Shown: positions 42,350 to 50,980, counted from the stretch's first letter. The stretch is DNA of 64,000 nt from Glaciecola amylolytica (GCA_003856375.1 CP034120.1:2108001-2172000); one strand, 5' to 3'. Notes: generated by a model from the sequence alone, not told the origin. Program-made: numbers and translations.

Positions 42350-42480
42350 AGATCAAAGAATTTTCACATTTTTCTATTTCATATTGTAAAATTGGAATTT
42401 AGATGTCGGAAGATATTTACTTTTTCATAGGGTTGGTTATTGGTTATAAATTTTGAAACGTAAATCCGGCATCTAGTTCC
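42350..42480 (+). ncRNA. Candidate structured small RNA
   Basis: Downstream of the promoter at 42315-42344 there is no ORF longer than 17 codons. AGATGTCGGA (42401-42410) pairs with TCCGGCATCT (42465-42474) over ten positions, with one U-G pair that would be a C-A mismatch in a minus-strand transcript, so the structure favours the plus strand. The helix extends outward by T42400-A42475 and inward, after a five-base bulge (42411-42415), by TTTAC (42416-42420) with GTAAA (42460-42464) and TTTCA (42423-42427) with TGAAA (42454-42458). The apical loop contains GGGTTGGTTATTGGTTAT. I do not recognise a known family. A 17-codon ORF from 42403 is an alternative reading. The 3' end is a guess. Confidence 0.4.
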
Positions 42481-42483
42481 ATT

Positions 42484-42828
42484 TTATCCACCTTTCTTTC
42501 TGGTCTTATATCCTTCTTTTGTCAGCAAATCAATGATTTTATCGCGGAATGATCCTTGAATGATTATTTCACCGTCTTTTGCCGTTCCTCCTACTCCACA
42601 CTTGGATTTGAGCGTTTTACCGAGCTCTTTCAAATCTTCGTCTGTTCCCACGAACCCTTCAATCAGTGTTACTTCCTTTCCTGCACGCTGTTTTTTATCC
42701 AAAGACACATACAGAAGCTGTTTGGATGGCTCCAGTGTTTCAGCCTCTTCCTGTTCTTCATAATCGTATGAAAAATCCGGATTTGTGGAATAAACAATAT
42801 TGATCTTGTCTTTGTTTTTTTTACTCAT
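42484..42828 (-). CDS. SUI1/eIF1-like translation initiation factor
   Basis: This 114-residue YciH-type homologue of eIF1 has the core GKEVTLIEGFVGTDEDLKELGKTLKSKCGVGGTAKDG and GSFRDKIIDLLTKEGYKTRKKGG. The TLI-x-GF-x-G and KCGxGGTxKDGxIxxQG-type pattern is diagnostic. Bacterial SUI1 proteins are poorly understood but may act in start-codon fidelity. Its ATG overlaps the GDPD stop (ATGA). Confidence 0.92.
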   Translation of the reverse strand: MSKKNKDKINIVYSTNPDFSYDYEEQEEAETLEPSKQLLYVSLDKKQRAGKEVTLIEGFVGTDEDLKELGKTLKSKCGVGGTAKDGEIIIQGSFRDKIIDLLTKEGYKTRKKGG

Positions 42829-43625
42829 TTGTACTTTTCTATTAATGTTGTTTTTATATCATCTGTCAATAAGAAATCCGGGCTTTTTTCCAATGCCGAA
42901 CTGATTCCTTTGGCAGAGCGGACATCGTAGATAATTGCTTTCTTGCCCAGGGTTTTAACTGTTCGCACATCCGAATCAGCAATATCCGAATTTCGAAATA
43001 CCGCGCCATCCATCAATGACATCTGCTCGTAGTTCTGAAAATGAGCTGCATTCACCGCGTTGAAATAAATGCCGTACCCTATTCCTTTTATCGAAGATAC
43101 AAATCTTCCTGTATTTGTTACAAGCGCCAGAATTCCGTTCGAAAAATAGTCTTTCGCTTTCACTAAAGCCTGCAGCATCTGAGTAGAATCAATCAATCCG
43201 GCAGTAGTTCCATCGGATTCTTTCAAATCCAAAAGCAAAATAATTCCCTTCAGATCCGCCGGAAGCTCTTCCAACCGGATCAATTTTTCTTTTTCCAACG
43301 AACGGTATTTCAATCCGGATAAATAATCATCGGAAGATTGCGGAACAAAACCATTACCTGTCGATTCTTCACTCAATTCGGGATCGTGAAAAAGCCACAA
43401 AGTACCATCTTTCGATAATTGAACATCTACTTCCACCATGTGAATGGTTTCAAAACTCCGCGCATATTTGTAAGCTTCCAGGCTGTTATCGTGATAATTA
43501 CTGCTTGAGATGTGTAATCCGGCACAGGCATGTCCTCCGATTTGTGTTTCGGGATACAAGTCTTTTCCTTTCTTGCAGGAAAGAAAAACAAGGGACAAGA
43601 GCACGATGAACAGTTTACAACTCAT
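42825..43625 (-). CDS. Glycerophosphodiester phosphodiesterase-like lipoprotein
   Basis: This 266-residue protein has a lipoprotein signal (VLLSLVFLSCKKG; acylated Cys about 17). A GDPD TIM-barrel-like domain follows: NSLEAYKYA, VEVDVQLSKDGTLWLFHDPEL and ILLLDLKES. The first catalytic histidine pair is altered: the usual HRG at the start is replaced by GGHACAG, which keeps one His, and HDP is retained. It probably hydrolyses glycerophosphodiesters at the envelope, but with an atypical first motif. It overlaps the beta-barrel gene upstream by 11 bases and SUI1 by 4. Confidence 0.82.
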   Translation of the reverse strand: MSCKLFIVLLSLVFLSCKKGKDLYPETQIGGHACAGLHISSSNYHDNSLEAYKYARSFETIHMVEVDVQLSKDGTLWLFHDPELSEESTGNGFVPQSSDDYLSGLKYRSLEKEKLIRLEELPADLKGIILLLDLKESDGTTAGLIDSTQMLQALVKAKDYFSNGILALVTNTGRFVSSIKGIGYGIYFNAVNAAHFQNYEQMSLMDGAVFRNSDIADSDVRTVKTLGKKAIIYDVRSAKGISSALEKSPDFLLTDDIKTTLIEKYK

Positions 43626-44127
43626 AATAGTAAGTTAGTCCAATAAAATAATTCCACATAAAAAAGTGGTTTCTTTTCTCTGAATAAGCGTCGTATTTCC
43701 ACTCCAGCGCCGGTCCGATTCCTGCATTCAAAACAATCCGGTTTTGTTTTCCGAAAATCACCGCACAGGAAAAAAAGCCTTCTGTTGTATGAATAAACGG
43801 ATGTTTCACCGGATCTTTTGTGTTTAAATTGGAATATGCCAGTCGAAAATAAGGCTTGATGGAAAACCAGGGAGCTAATTGAAAGCGGTAACCGATATCA
43901 TATCCGATACTGGGTCTGAATTGCGCCTGAAAAATGGTTTTATTGATTCCAAATCCGATAAAAACATCCTGAGAGAGGTTTTTCTTGCTGATTTGACCGC
44001 GAACGTGAAAAAAGAAATCCTGCGGATGATAGTTGAGATCTGCTCCTATTGAATATTTTGCGGAATCCTGACATCTTCCCCAAAAAGCAATTAAAAAAAT
44101 CAACGGAAAAGCAAGCTTTCGAAACAT
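43615..44127 (-). CDS. Small outer-membrane beta-barrel-like protein, unknown
   Basis: This 170-residue protein begins with a signal peptide (LAFPLIFLIAFWGRCQ). Amphipathic strands follow (YSIGADLNYHPQDFFFHVRGQI, FRPSIGYDIGYRFQ, FSIKPYFRLAYSN), ending NYFIGLTYYYEL. No named family is recognised. A -7-like TATTTTTG (44139-44132) ends four bases before the ATG. The 3' end overlaps the GDPD gene by 11 bases, so the two are coupled. Confidence 0.72.
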   Translation of the reverse strand: MFRKLAFPLIFLIAFWGRCQDSAKYSIGADLNYHPQDFFFHVRGQISKKNLSQDVFIGFGINKTIFQAQFRPSIGYDIGYRFQLAPWFSIKPYFRLAYSNLNTKDPVKHPFIHTTEGFFSCAVIFGKQNRIVLNAGIGPALEWKYDAYSEKRNHFFMWNYFIGLTYYYEL

Positions 44128-44157
44128 GCTTCAAAAATAAGGAATGCTAGAGTAAAA

Positions 44158-44298
44158 CTAAAGTTTCGGGCATTTTTTACAATGATATCCCTTTCTTTTG
44201 TACTTCTTACAACAGTCTTTCTTTTTGTCACAAGAACAATTAGAGCATGCAAATAGTGGTAAAATCGTTTGTTGAGTAGAAACTTCTTTTTTAACCAT
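44158..44298 (-). CDS. 46-residue cysteine-rich mini-protein
   Basis: This short frame (ATG 44298 to TAG 44158) encodes a Lys-rich protein with seven cysteines: ACSNCSCDKKKDCCKKY gives C18-x2-C21-x-C23-x5-C29-C30, and YHCKKCPKL gives His39-C40-x2-C43. The C-x2-C and H-C-x2-C pairs suggest one or two bound metal ions, for example a small zinc-ribbon-like fold. There is no signal peptide. A complete promoter (TTG-N19-TACCTTTG, 44350-44321) lies upstream on the same strand with the ATG 22 bases past the box, strong support for a real gene. The gene is too short to be found by usual length cut-offs. The function is unknown. Confidence 0.72.
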   Translation of the reverse strand: MVKKEVSTQQTILPLFACSNCSCDKKKDCCKKYKRKGYHCKKCPKL

Positions 44299-44320
44299 TT
44301 TTATTTAGACTAATTCTATA

Positions 44321-44350
44321 CAAAGGTACATCTAGAAAATAAATTAGCAA
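44321..44350 (-). promoter_or_regulatory. Promoter of the cysteine-rich mini-gene
   Basis: On the minus strand TTG (44350-44348), 19 bases and TACCTTTG (44328-44321), a full match to the Bacteroidota consensus. Confidence 0.65.
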
Positions 44351-44507
44351 GCATTGTTTATAATTATTTGTCAATTGAAAATGGAAAATGCAGCATTGAA
44401 AAGTGCAAAACTGCAGAAAGCGGGTATAACGAAGGTTCAAAAGGTTCCTGAGTTCACAAATTGAAACAATTGAACTTTCAACTTTTTAAACAATTGAAGG
44501 TTCCAGA

Positions 44508-45416
44508 TTATTGTGAAAACAATTGATGACTCAATCGAAATACGTGCATGTGTGCATTCACAATATCGCGGACTTCCTTACTGTATCCGCCGCCCATGCT
44601 GCACACCAAGGGAATATTTCTTTGCTTTGCTGTGTTCAGAACATATTCGTCCCGCAAACGGATTCCGTTTTGTGTTACTTTCAGTTTCCCCAGCTTATCG
44701 GATTCAAGAATATCTACACCACATTGATAAAACATAAAATCAGGGGCAAATTCGTCCAGAATACGCGACAATTCAGTTTTCAACTTACTGAGATAGGTTT
44801 TATCGTCCGTGTAGGTTTCCAGATCGATATCCTTGTCGGATTTTTCCTTGTGCATCGGGTAATTGGCTCCTCCGTGCATACTGAACGTAAAAACTTCCGG
44901 CACATCGGCAAAGATTTCTGCTGTTCCGTTTCCTTGATGAACGTCCAGATCAACGATTAAAATCCGGTGAAACAATCCCTGATCCAAAAGCCATTTGGCA
45001 GCAATCGCCTGATCGTTGAGTAAACAAAAACCTTCTCCTCTGTCCGAAAAGGCATGATGCGTTCCTCCGGCAATGTTCAAGGCAACTCCTCCGTTAATCA
45101 CTGCTTCGGCACACATCCTTGTTCCTTCCATGATTCTCAATTCGCGATTGATCAAATCTTTATTGTGAACAAAACCGCTCACGCGCTGTTCTCTCGGCGA
45201 ACAATTCAGGTTCAATAATTTGTCCAGATAAACGGGTGAATGAACTTGCTTCACGTATTTCAGATCAATGGAATCAGGAGTCAAAAACTCTTCGGAATCC
45301 AAAAGTCCCTCGTACTGCAATTGCTGGTAGATCAATCCGTATTTTTCCATCGGAAAGCGATGATTGCTCGGAACGGAATGAATATAAGAAGGGTGATACG
45401 CTACGAAAAATGACAT
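44508..45416 (-). CDS. Histone deacetylase family (AcuC/acetylpolyamine-type) protein
   Basis: This 302-residue zinc hydrolase has the class I/II HDAC fold. It shows FFVAYHPSYIHSVPSNHRFPMEKYGLI, NIAGGTHHAFSDRGEGFCLLND (active-site His pair), ILIVDLDVHQGNGTAEIF (zinc Asp and His), FSMHGGANYP and YQCGVDILESDKLGKL (second zinc Asp). Bacterial members deacetylate proteins, acetylpolyamines or small metabolites; the substrate is unknown. It starts 5 bases after the SiaB-like kinase gene. Confidence 0.92.
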   Translation of the reverse strand: MSFFVAYHPSYIHSVPSNHRFPMEKYGLIYQQLQYEGLLDSEEFLTPDSIDLKYVKQVHSPVYLDKLLNLNCSPREQRVSGFVHNKDLINRELRIMEGTRMCAEAVINGGVALNIAGGTHHAFSDRGEGFCLLNDQAIAAKWLLDQGLFHRILIVDLDVHQGNGTAEIFADVPEVFTFSMHGGANYPMHKEKSDKDIDLETYTDDKTYLSKLKTELSRILDEFAPDFMFYQCGVDILESDKLGKLKVTQNGIRLRDEYVLNTAKQRNIPLVCSMGGGYSKEVRDIVNAHMHVFRLSHQLFSQ

Positions 45417-45421
45417 GCTGA

Positions 45422-45994
45422 TTATTGTGCTCTGTCTACATCTGTTGAAATCGTGAACAACATCAAATCGTCATTCACTGGTACAAACTGGTAATTAAGT
45501 GTTGATTTTGATTTCATCCTCATGGTAATAAATCCCAATCCGGCACCGCCTTTGTCTGAAATCAAACCGTTATTAAGCGTTTCCAGGTAAAAAGCTTTTA
45601 CTTCTTCTTCTCCCATCGCATTCAACCGATCCAAATAAGACGTTAATTTTTCCTTTTCTGAAAGATCCGTCAGATTTCCCAACGCAATGCGATAGGTACT
45701 TTCGTTGTAAGCCAGAATAATCAGCGCTTGCTGTTCATTATCCCATTTCTTTCCGTGAATCAGAATGTTTTGAAGTCCTTCAATGAGAATGGAAAAAACG
45801 CGTTTAACCAGGGTCTTTTTATCTCCGGCTGAGATCATGAAATCTTCAATGCTCAAAGTAAAACTGTTGATCAGATCTTGATTCAAAGGACCGAAATGCG
45901 CAACCTGAACCGAACTAAATCGATTTTCCTTAACGTCCTGAATCCAGGATGCCAAAATTGTTTTGGGTTCTATGTGAAGTGTACCAGGTTGCAT
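45422..45994 (-). CDS. SiaB-family (DUF6272) protein kinase
   Basis: This 190-residue GHKL-like protein has an N-box-type segment VFSILIEGLQNILIHGKKW and a G-box DKGGAGLGFITMRMKSK. The layout matches SiaB-type kinases that phosphorylate STAS-domain partners such as SiaC. The nearest STAS gene is at 40283-40621, not adjacent, so the pairing is only possible. The HDAC-like gene follows after 5 bases. No phosphatase gene is seen nearby. Confidence 0.82.
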   Translation of the reverse strand: MQPGTLHIEPKTILASWIQDVKENRFSSVQVAHFGPLNQDLINSFTLSIEDFMISAGDKKTLVKRVFSILIEGLQNILIHGKKWDNEQQALIILAYNESTYRIALGNLTDLSEKEKLTSYLDRLNAMGEEEVKAFYLETLNNGLISDKGGAGLGFITMRMKSKSTLNYQFVPVNDDLMLFTISTDVDRAQ

Positions 45995-46041
45995 TTACTA
46001 GTTAACAATCGGTAAATATAGCGACGCAAAAAGGAACTTCG

Positions 46042-49000
46042 TTAATCAATGAGCAAATGCACATTTCCCTGCCACATTTTACCGTCCGCAGTTATTAATT
46101 GGTAGAAATATACACCATCTTCGAGTTTTTCTCCTGAAATATCAATACCTCCCCAATCATTTTTGTAGTTCCCGGATTCATATACCACATTTCCCCAGCG
46201 ATTCTGGATCACCAATTTGGAATTTGGTTTCAGATTCGTAATGTAGAACTCGTCATTGGTATGATCTCCGTTTGCCGTCACGATATTCGGAATTTTCAAT
46301 TCTCCCAGAATCTGGAATCCTTTTGTGATGGAATCAATACATCCGTCAACCGATTCGATGACCAAAGTCATGCTGTAATCTCCTTCAATCACAGAACTGA
46401 ATGTCGTTGTAGCGCCGCTTCCGTTCGGTCCTACTCCACTGATATACCAATTGTAATTCTGAATTGTTCCTCCTGAACTTGCATCTGTAAAGATGATTAC
46501 TTCTCCGGGAGAAGCAGGAGTACTTTCAATGACGAAATTGGCACTTGGAGCAGGGTTTGTTCCCACAACAATTGGTGTTCCGGTAGCCGTACATCCGTTT
46601 ACATCCGTAATTGTCAACACATAAGTTCCGGCATCCAGATTCGCCAAATTCAATGAAGTCAGCGGAGTTCCTGTCCAGGAATAAGTATAAGGTCCGTTTC
46701 CGGAAATCTGAATTCCGTTAATCGTTCCGTTGTTCCCCAAACAATTTTCATTTGTCACTACCACGTTGGTCTGATCAATTGTTGATGGAGGAACGACTCC
46801 GACAAACAAAACCGTTGTGTCTTTACAACCTCCGTTATCCGTAACGATCAGCGTGTAATTTCCGGTTGTAAGGTTGGAAATATCCAGCGTATTCATTGAA
46901 GCAGATCCGTTCCATGAATAAACATACGGAGTGGTTCCGCCGGAAACCGTAACACCTGTAATTGATCCCGATCCGACACTGCAATTGTCATTCGAAACAA
47001 TTGCGTTATTCGTATTAATAACCACTCCGGAAGTTGTTGGTACCGTAAACGTTTCCTGAATGTTGCAGTTCTGATCATCTGTAACGGTAATCGTGTAATT
47101 TCCTGCAGCAAGATTTGAGATATTCAACGTAGTTGGCCCGTTCGACCATAAAACTGTTGGGTTGATTCCTCCAACAACCACTAAACCGTTAATTGCTCCT
47201 GTGCTTACTCCACATGCAGTTGGTGTGATCACCAATCCATTCTGATTCAAACTCATCGGAGTAGCTCCGCCGACCACAAAAGGTCCTGCAGCCGCGTTAC
47301 AACCAAAAGCATCTGAAACAGCAAGCGCGTATGTACCACTTGGAATATTGGTATGATCAATGGTAGGGCTCACAACAAAATTCCAGGTATAAGTTAAAGC
47401 ACCGGTTCCGGTAGCAGTGATTCCCGTGATTGATCCGTCGTTTCCGTCACAGCTTTCATTTGTAATCACTATTCCTGCTGTATTAATGACCGGCCCGGCA
47501 ATGTTATTCACCGTAAATGGTCCTGCATTGGCAGTACAGCCTAAATCATCCGTTACTGTCAAATTATAAGCTCCGGAAGGAATGGAAGTCAGATTCAATG
47601 TTGAATAAGCTCCGGCATTCCATGAATAAGTATATGGAGTTTGTCCGCCCGAAACAGTAATTCCGGAAATTCCTCCGTTTGATTGATTACAATGCGCATC
47701 GGTAATCGAAATAGCAGCGCTGCTGATCACCGGAGCACTTGATGGTGCGATTGTAATAGGTCCGTGAGTGGCAGTACAACCAATGTTGTCGGTAACTTCC
47801 AACGAATAATTCCCTGCCGACAATCCTGTCTGATCCAGTGTATTCATTGAAGCAGTTCCGTTCCATTCGTACGTTAATCCGGTTCCGGCAGCTGTGATCC
47901 CGACAATACTTCCGTTGTTCAATCCGCAAGTTGTATTGGTTACCACCATATTCGTTGTATTAATCGTTGGTCCTGCATCTTGCCCCAAAACAATGGTTCC
48001 GGTCGAAGCTGTACACCCCACATTATCCGTTACAGTAAGTATGTAATTTCCCGGATTCAGATTCGAAATATCCAATGTGGTATAAGCTCCCGAATTCCAG
48101 CTATAAGTAAGGCCGGTTCCCGTAGCAGTGATTCCTGTGATAGAACCATCTCCACCCAAACAAGAAGCATTGGTCACAACCATGTTGGTCGTAGTAACTG
48201 ATGGACCTCCTGTCGAACCGATTGTATATGGTCCGGAAGTAGCTGTACATCCGATTCCGTCCGTAACGGTCACGGTATAAGTTCCTGCTGATGCTCCTGT
48301 TAAGTTCATTCCCGGAGTTACCACTCCGTTCCAATCAATGGTAATTGCCGGAGCTCCACCTGAGGTTGTTAAACCTGTAATAGAACCTCCCGCAGAACAA
48401 GTTGCGTTGTTTACGGTAGCAGTTCCTGAAATTGTTGGTCCTCCAACTGTCACCGTTACCGGAATTCTGAAAGTGCTTCCCGGACAAAAACCGACATAAT
48501 AAGTTGTCGTTGTGGTCAATACAGGAGTTGTAAAAGTGAGTCCTGTTCCCAATGATATTGTTGATGTATAAGAAGGATACCAGGTAATATTAGCATTTGT
48601 AACAGGTGAAGGTAAAGTTCCTTGAACAGAAACAGATAAGTTTGCAGTATTTCCAGAACAAACCGAAGCATTATTCGGAGTCAGGTTGTAATATGTCTGA
48701 GGCAAAGAAAGCGTTCCTGCAGCTGCATTTGTAGCGCCATTCGGAGGAAAATTCGCAACAATGTTTGTCACCCCGCTTGTTGTAACAACTCCGCCTGTTC
48801 CTCCTGCTGCAGTTTGAACCGGTGTTCCTGAAGTAAATGCGATCATTCCACCACCTCCGGCTCCACCCGGTCCGTCAGCTTCAACTCCCGTCACAAAACT
48901 TCCATATAAAATTGCATTGTTTCCGCCATTTCCACCGTTTGCACTTAATGTCAATGTATTTGGAAGGGCAGTTCCGTTGGAAATAACAATTGCGCCTCCT

Positions 49001-50367
49001 CCTCCTGCACCTCCTGCACCGTCTACTCCGCGTTTCACGTTCGTTGCGGCTGTTTGATTATTCGGATTTGAATTTTGTCCGTTTGCCCCGTTTGCTTCAA
49101 TGGTTCCGGTTCCTGTAATGCTTCCGTAAGATTGAAGAAATACGATTCCACCGCCAGCTCCTCCGGATCCACCTTGCGTATTATCCATTTCGCCGGCTCC
49201 ACCGCCGCCACCCATAAATGCACGGGTAACATCGTATGTCAGCGGATGACCTCCCAGCCCTCCTTCTTTTCTTCTTCCGTCACCAGACCATGCTGCGTTG
49301 TTTGGTCCTACAGTAGCTTCGTTCTGGTCGCTTTTCGCACCGGTATATCCACCTCTTCCACCTCCTGAACTTGGTGTGGTTGCCATTCCTGCCTGCTCTA
49401 AATTCCAAAAAGCAGCATACCCCGGGGTTGCTATTCCTTTTCCGTTATACATTCCCGTACCGACATTGGAACCTCCTCCACCACCGGAATTTTTGTAGTT
49501 ACCGCCGCCGCCGCCATTCGCAGCAGCTCCTAAGCCATAACGGGAATACAAGGTTGTATACTCCGCTGCGGGCGAACCTCCGATTCCTTCTCCTTTTTCA
49601 GCACCTTTATTTGCACTGCTGTATCCCGGATAACCGACATCCGTTGCCGGTCCGTCTCCGGTTGTAAAATCTTCGACAACACCACCTCTGAATCCGTATC
49701 CGGAAGCAACGATTTTGGAATTTGTACCAAAGTTCAACGCTCCGTTTACTTCCAAAGCAACAATTCCGCCTGTTGTTCCATCCCATGCAGTCGGTATGAT
49801 CGTGCTATTTGGATTCAATGTCAGGTTCCCTATTCTTGGCACACGCACAACCTGCACATGTCCGTTAAGTGTGTATGCGTTTTTCAATCCGCAGCGCACA
49901 TTGATCGTATTTGTTCCTGAAACGGACACTACTTCCGCATACTCATATTTTCCTGAATTATTGTAGTTGGTTACCGTTCCCCATTCGTGGCGTTTAGCAG
50001 CTACCGTTGAATAATTTCCGGCTCCGAAATCTGTCCAGATCGACATACACACGGTATAATCACCTCCCCATCCTCCGGAGGGAACAGGAACAGCCGTATT
50101 GGTTACAATATCCATATCGGCACCCTGCATTTGAATGATCAGGATTAAATCTCCCACTCCCAAATTGGTTGTGAAATAAGTATTTGTCAGAGTATTGGAT
50201 GCTACAGATAAAGTCGTTGCGTTTACAGCAATATTTGAAGTAACATTCGTATAAGCATTCAGAACTGTTCCCGGAGCTGTAACGGTGTAGTTCCCTTGCT
50301 TCGCTTGCTGAGCCAGTAAAGTAGTGCTTGAAACGAGTAGTAAAATGGAGAGAATAAGTGACCTCAT
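46042..50367 (-). CDS. Giant secreted T9SS type B protein with Gly-rich region and SprB-like repeats
   Basis: This 1441-residue protein has a signal peptide (about 1-19, ending LLAQ) and an N-terminal region with WGGDYTVCMSIWTDFGAGNYS. A Gly-rich segment follows (about 200-540; NGGGGGNYKNSGGGGGSNVG, GGAGGGGAIVISNGT). About eight SprB-type repeats of roughly 77 residues occupy about 645-1280. Each starts with a strand plus Cys (NMVVTNASCLGGDGSITGI) and contains YSWN and a second Cys (VTDNVGCTAT). A PKD-like domain follows (about 1290-1350; VIIFTDASSGGTIQNYNWYISG), then the C-terminal gliding-motility/T9SS type B domain (VIQNRWGNVVYESGNYKNDWGG). SprB repeats are known from a Flavobacterium motility adhesin, so adhesion is likely. 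Confidence 0.9.
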   Translation of the reverse strand: MRSLILSILLLVSSTTLLAQQAKQGNYTVTAPGTVLNAYTNVTSNIAVNATTLSVASNTLTNTYFTTNLGVGDLILIIQMQGADMDIVTNTAVPVPSGGWGGDYTVCMSIWTDFGAGNYSTVAAKRHEWGTVTNYNNSGKYEYAEVVSVSGTNTINVRCGLKNAYTLNGHVQVVRVPRIGNLTLNPNSTIIPTAWDGTTGGIVALEVNGALNFGTNSKIVASGYGFRGGVVEDFTTGDGPATDVGYPGYSSANKGAEKGEGIGGSPAAEYTTLYSRYGLGAAANGGGGGNYKNSGGGGGSNVGTGMYNGKGIATPGYAAFWNLEQAGMATTPSSGGGRGGYTGAKSDQNEATVGPNNAAWSGDGRRKEGGLGGHPLTYDVTRAFMGGGGGAGEMDNTQGGSGGAGGGIVFLQSYGSITGTGTIEANGANGQNSNPNNQTAATNVKRGVDGAGGAGGGGAIVISNGTALPNTLTLSANGGNGGNNAILYGSFVTGVEADGPGGAGGGGMIAFTSGTPVQTAAGGTGGVVTTSGVTNIVANFPPNGATNAAAGTLSLPQTYYNLTPNNASVCSGNTANLSVSVQGTLPSPVTNANITWYPSYTSTISLGTGLTFTTPVLTTTTTYYVGFCPGSTFRIPVTVTVGGPTISGTATVNNATCSAGGSITGLTTSGGAPAITIDWNGVVTPGMNLTGASAGTYTVTVTDGIGCTATSGPYTIGSTGGPSVTTTNMVVTNASCLGGDGSITGITATGTGLTYSWNSGAYTTLDISNLNPGNYILTVTDNVGCTASTGTIVLGQDAGPTINTTNMVVTNTTCGLNNGSIVGITAAGTGLTYEWNGTASMNTLDQTGLSAGNYSLEVTDNIGCTATHGPITIAPSSAPVISSAAISITDAHCNQSNGGISGITVSGGQTPYTYSWNAGAYSTLNLTSIPSGAYNLTVTDDLGCTANAGPFTVNNIAGPVINTAGIVITNESCDGNDGSITGITATGTGALTYTWNFVVSPTIDHTNIPSGTYALAVSDAFGCNAAAGPFVVGGATPMSLNQNGLVITPTACGVSTGAINGLVVVGGINPTVLWSNGPTTLNISNLAAGNYTITVTDDQNCNIQETFTVPTTSGVVINTNNAIVSNDNCSVGSGSITGVTVSGGTTPYVYSWNGSASMNTLDISNLTTGNYTLIVTDNGGCKDTTVLFVGVVPPSTIDQTNVVVTNENCLGNNGTINGIQISGNGPYTYSWTGTPLTSLNLANLDAGTYVLTITDVNGCTATGTPIVVGTNPAPSANFVIESTPASPGEVIIFTDASSGGTIQNYNWYISGVGPNGSGATTTFSSVIEGDYSMTLVIESVDGCIDSITKGFQILGELKIPNIVTANGDHTNDEFYITNLKPNSKLVIQNRWGNVVYESGNYKNDWGGIDISGEKLEDGVYFYQLITADGKMWQGNVHLLID

Positions 50368-50434
50368 GCTATAAAATTGGTTCTATAAGTTCTTTAATGC
50401 AGACGCCAAATTATACAAAAGGTTGTAAGTTTTG

Positions 50435-50917
50435 TTATATTTTTTTAGATATTTCTTTCATAATATAACTCACTGCCGGACAGACTTCCATGTTCTTTCT
50501 GGTAAGTGGTAAAATCTGATACATATTCTTCCGGTCGGTATGCGGATATTCCCTGCATGCAAGCGGCCGGTCTTCATACACAGAGCAGTAATTATCAGCA
50601 CCTAAGAACGCGCAGGGAGACGATTGAAGTACGTAGTCCTGATCCTCATCTATTTTCAGATAGGCATCAATGAATTTGCTTTCAGACATTTTGAGTCTTT
50701 TCGAAAGGCGTTTGACGTCCACATCCCGGAAAATGGGACTCGTCGTTTTACAGCAATTGGCGCAAGCCAGACAATCAATTTTCTTAAATGCTTCCTGATG
50801 TAATTTGTGGAACTGATCATCCAGCACGCGATTGTTGGCTTTCTTGGCCTTCTTAATCCATTTTTCGTAGGATTCTTTTTCAGCTTTTCCGTAATCCGTC
50901 AATTCTTTCAAATTCAT
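50435..50917 (-). CDS. YkgJ family cysteine-cluster protein
   Basis: This 160-residue protein has two cysteine clusters, DCLACANCCKTTSPIF and SPCAFLGADNYCSVYEDRPLACREYP, plus a later CPAVSY. This gives the eight or so cysteines of the YkgJ/UPF0153 family, thought to bind zinc or iron-sulfur. Possible -7 boxes TAATTTTG (50929-50922) and TAGGTTTG (50940-50933) precede the ATG. It is divergent from the flavoprotein gene at 50981. Confidence 0.88.
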   Translation of the reverse strand: MNLKELTDYGKAEKESYEKWIKKAKKANNRVLDDQFHKLHQEAFKKIDCLACANCCKTTSPIFRDVDVKRLSKRLKMSESKFIDAYLKIDEDQDYVLQSSPCAFLGADNYCSVYEDRPLACREYPHTDRKNMYQILPLTRKNMEVCPAVSYIMKEISKKI

Positions 50918-50980
50918 GCTACAAAATTAGCACAAACCTATCCTGATTTTAAAGTATTGTTTAATTTAGTCGGGATACTT

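Noticed and set aside
42350-42480. Naming the candidate RNA as 6S RNA
   Set aside because: It does not show a closing helix at both ends and the characteristic central bubble; only a generic irregular hairpin can be supported.
42157-42483. PyrR-binding attenuator in the pyrR leader
   Set aside because: The promoter lies five bases from the ATG, leaving no leader, and no terminator/antiterminator pair is seen on the minus strand.
50807-50980. 58-residue N-terminal extension of the flavoprotein
   Set aside because: It runs antisense through the start of the YkgJ gene and precedes the FAD motif that normally begins within the first ten residues.
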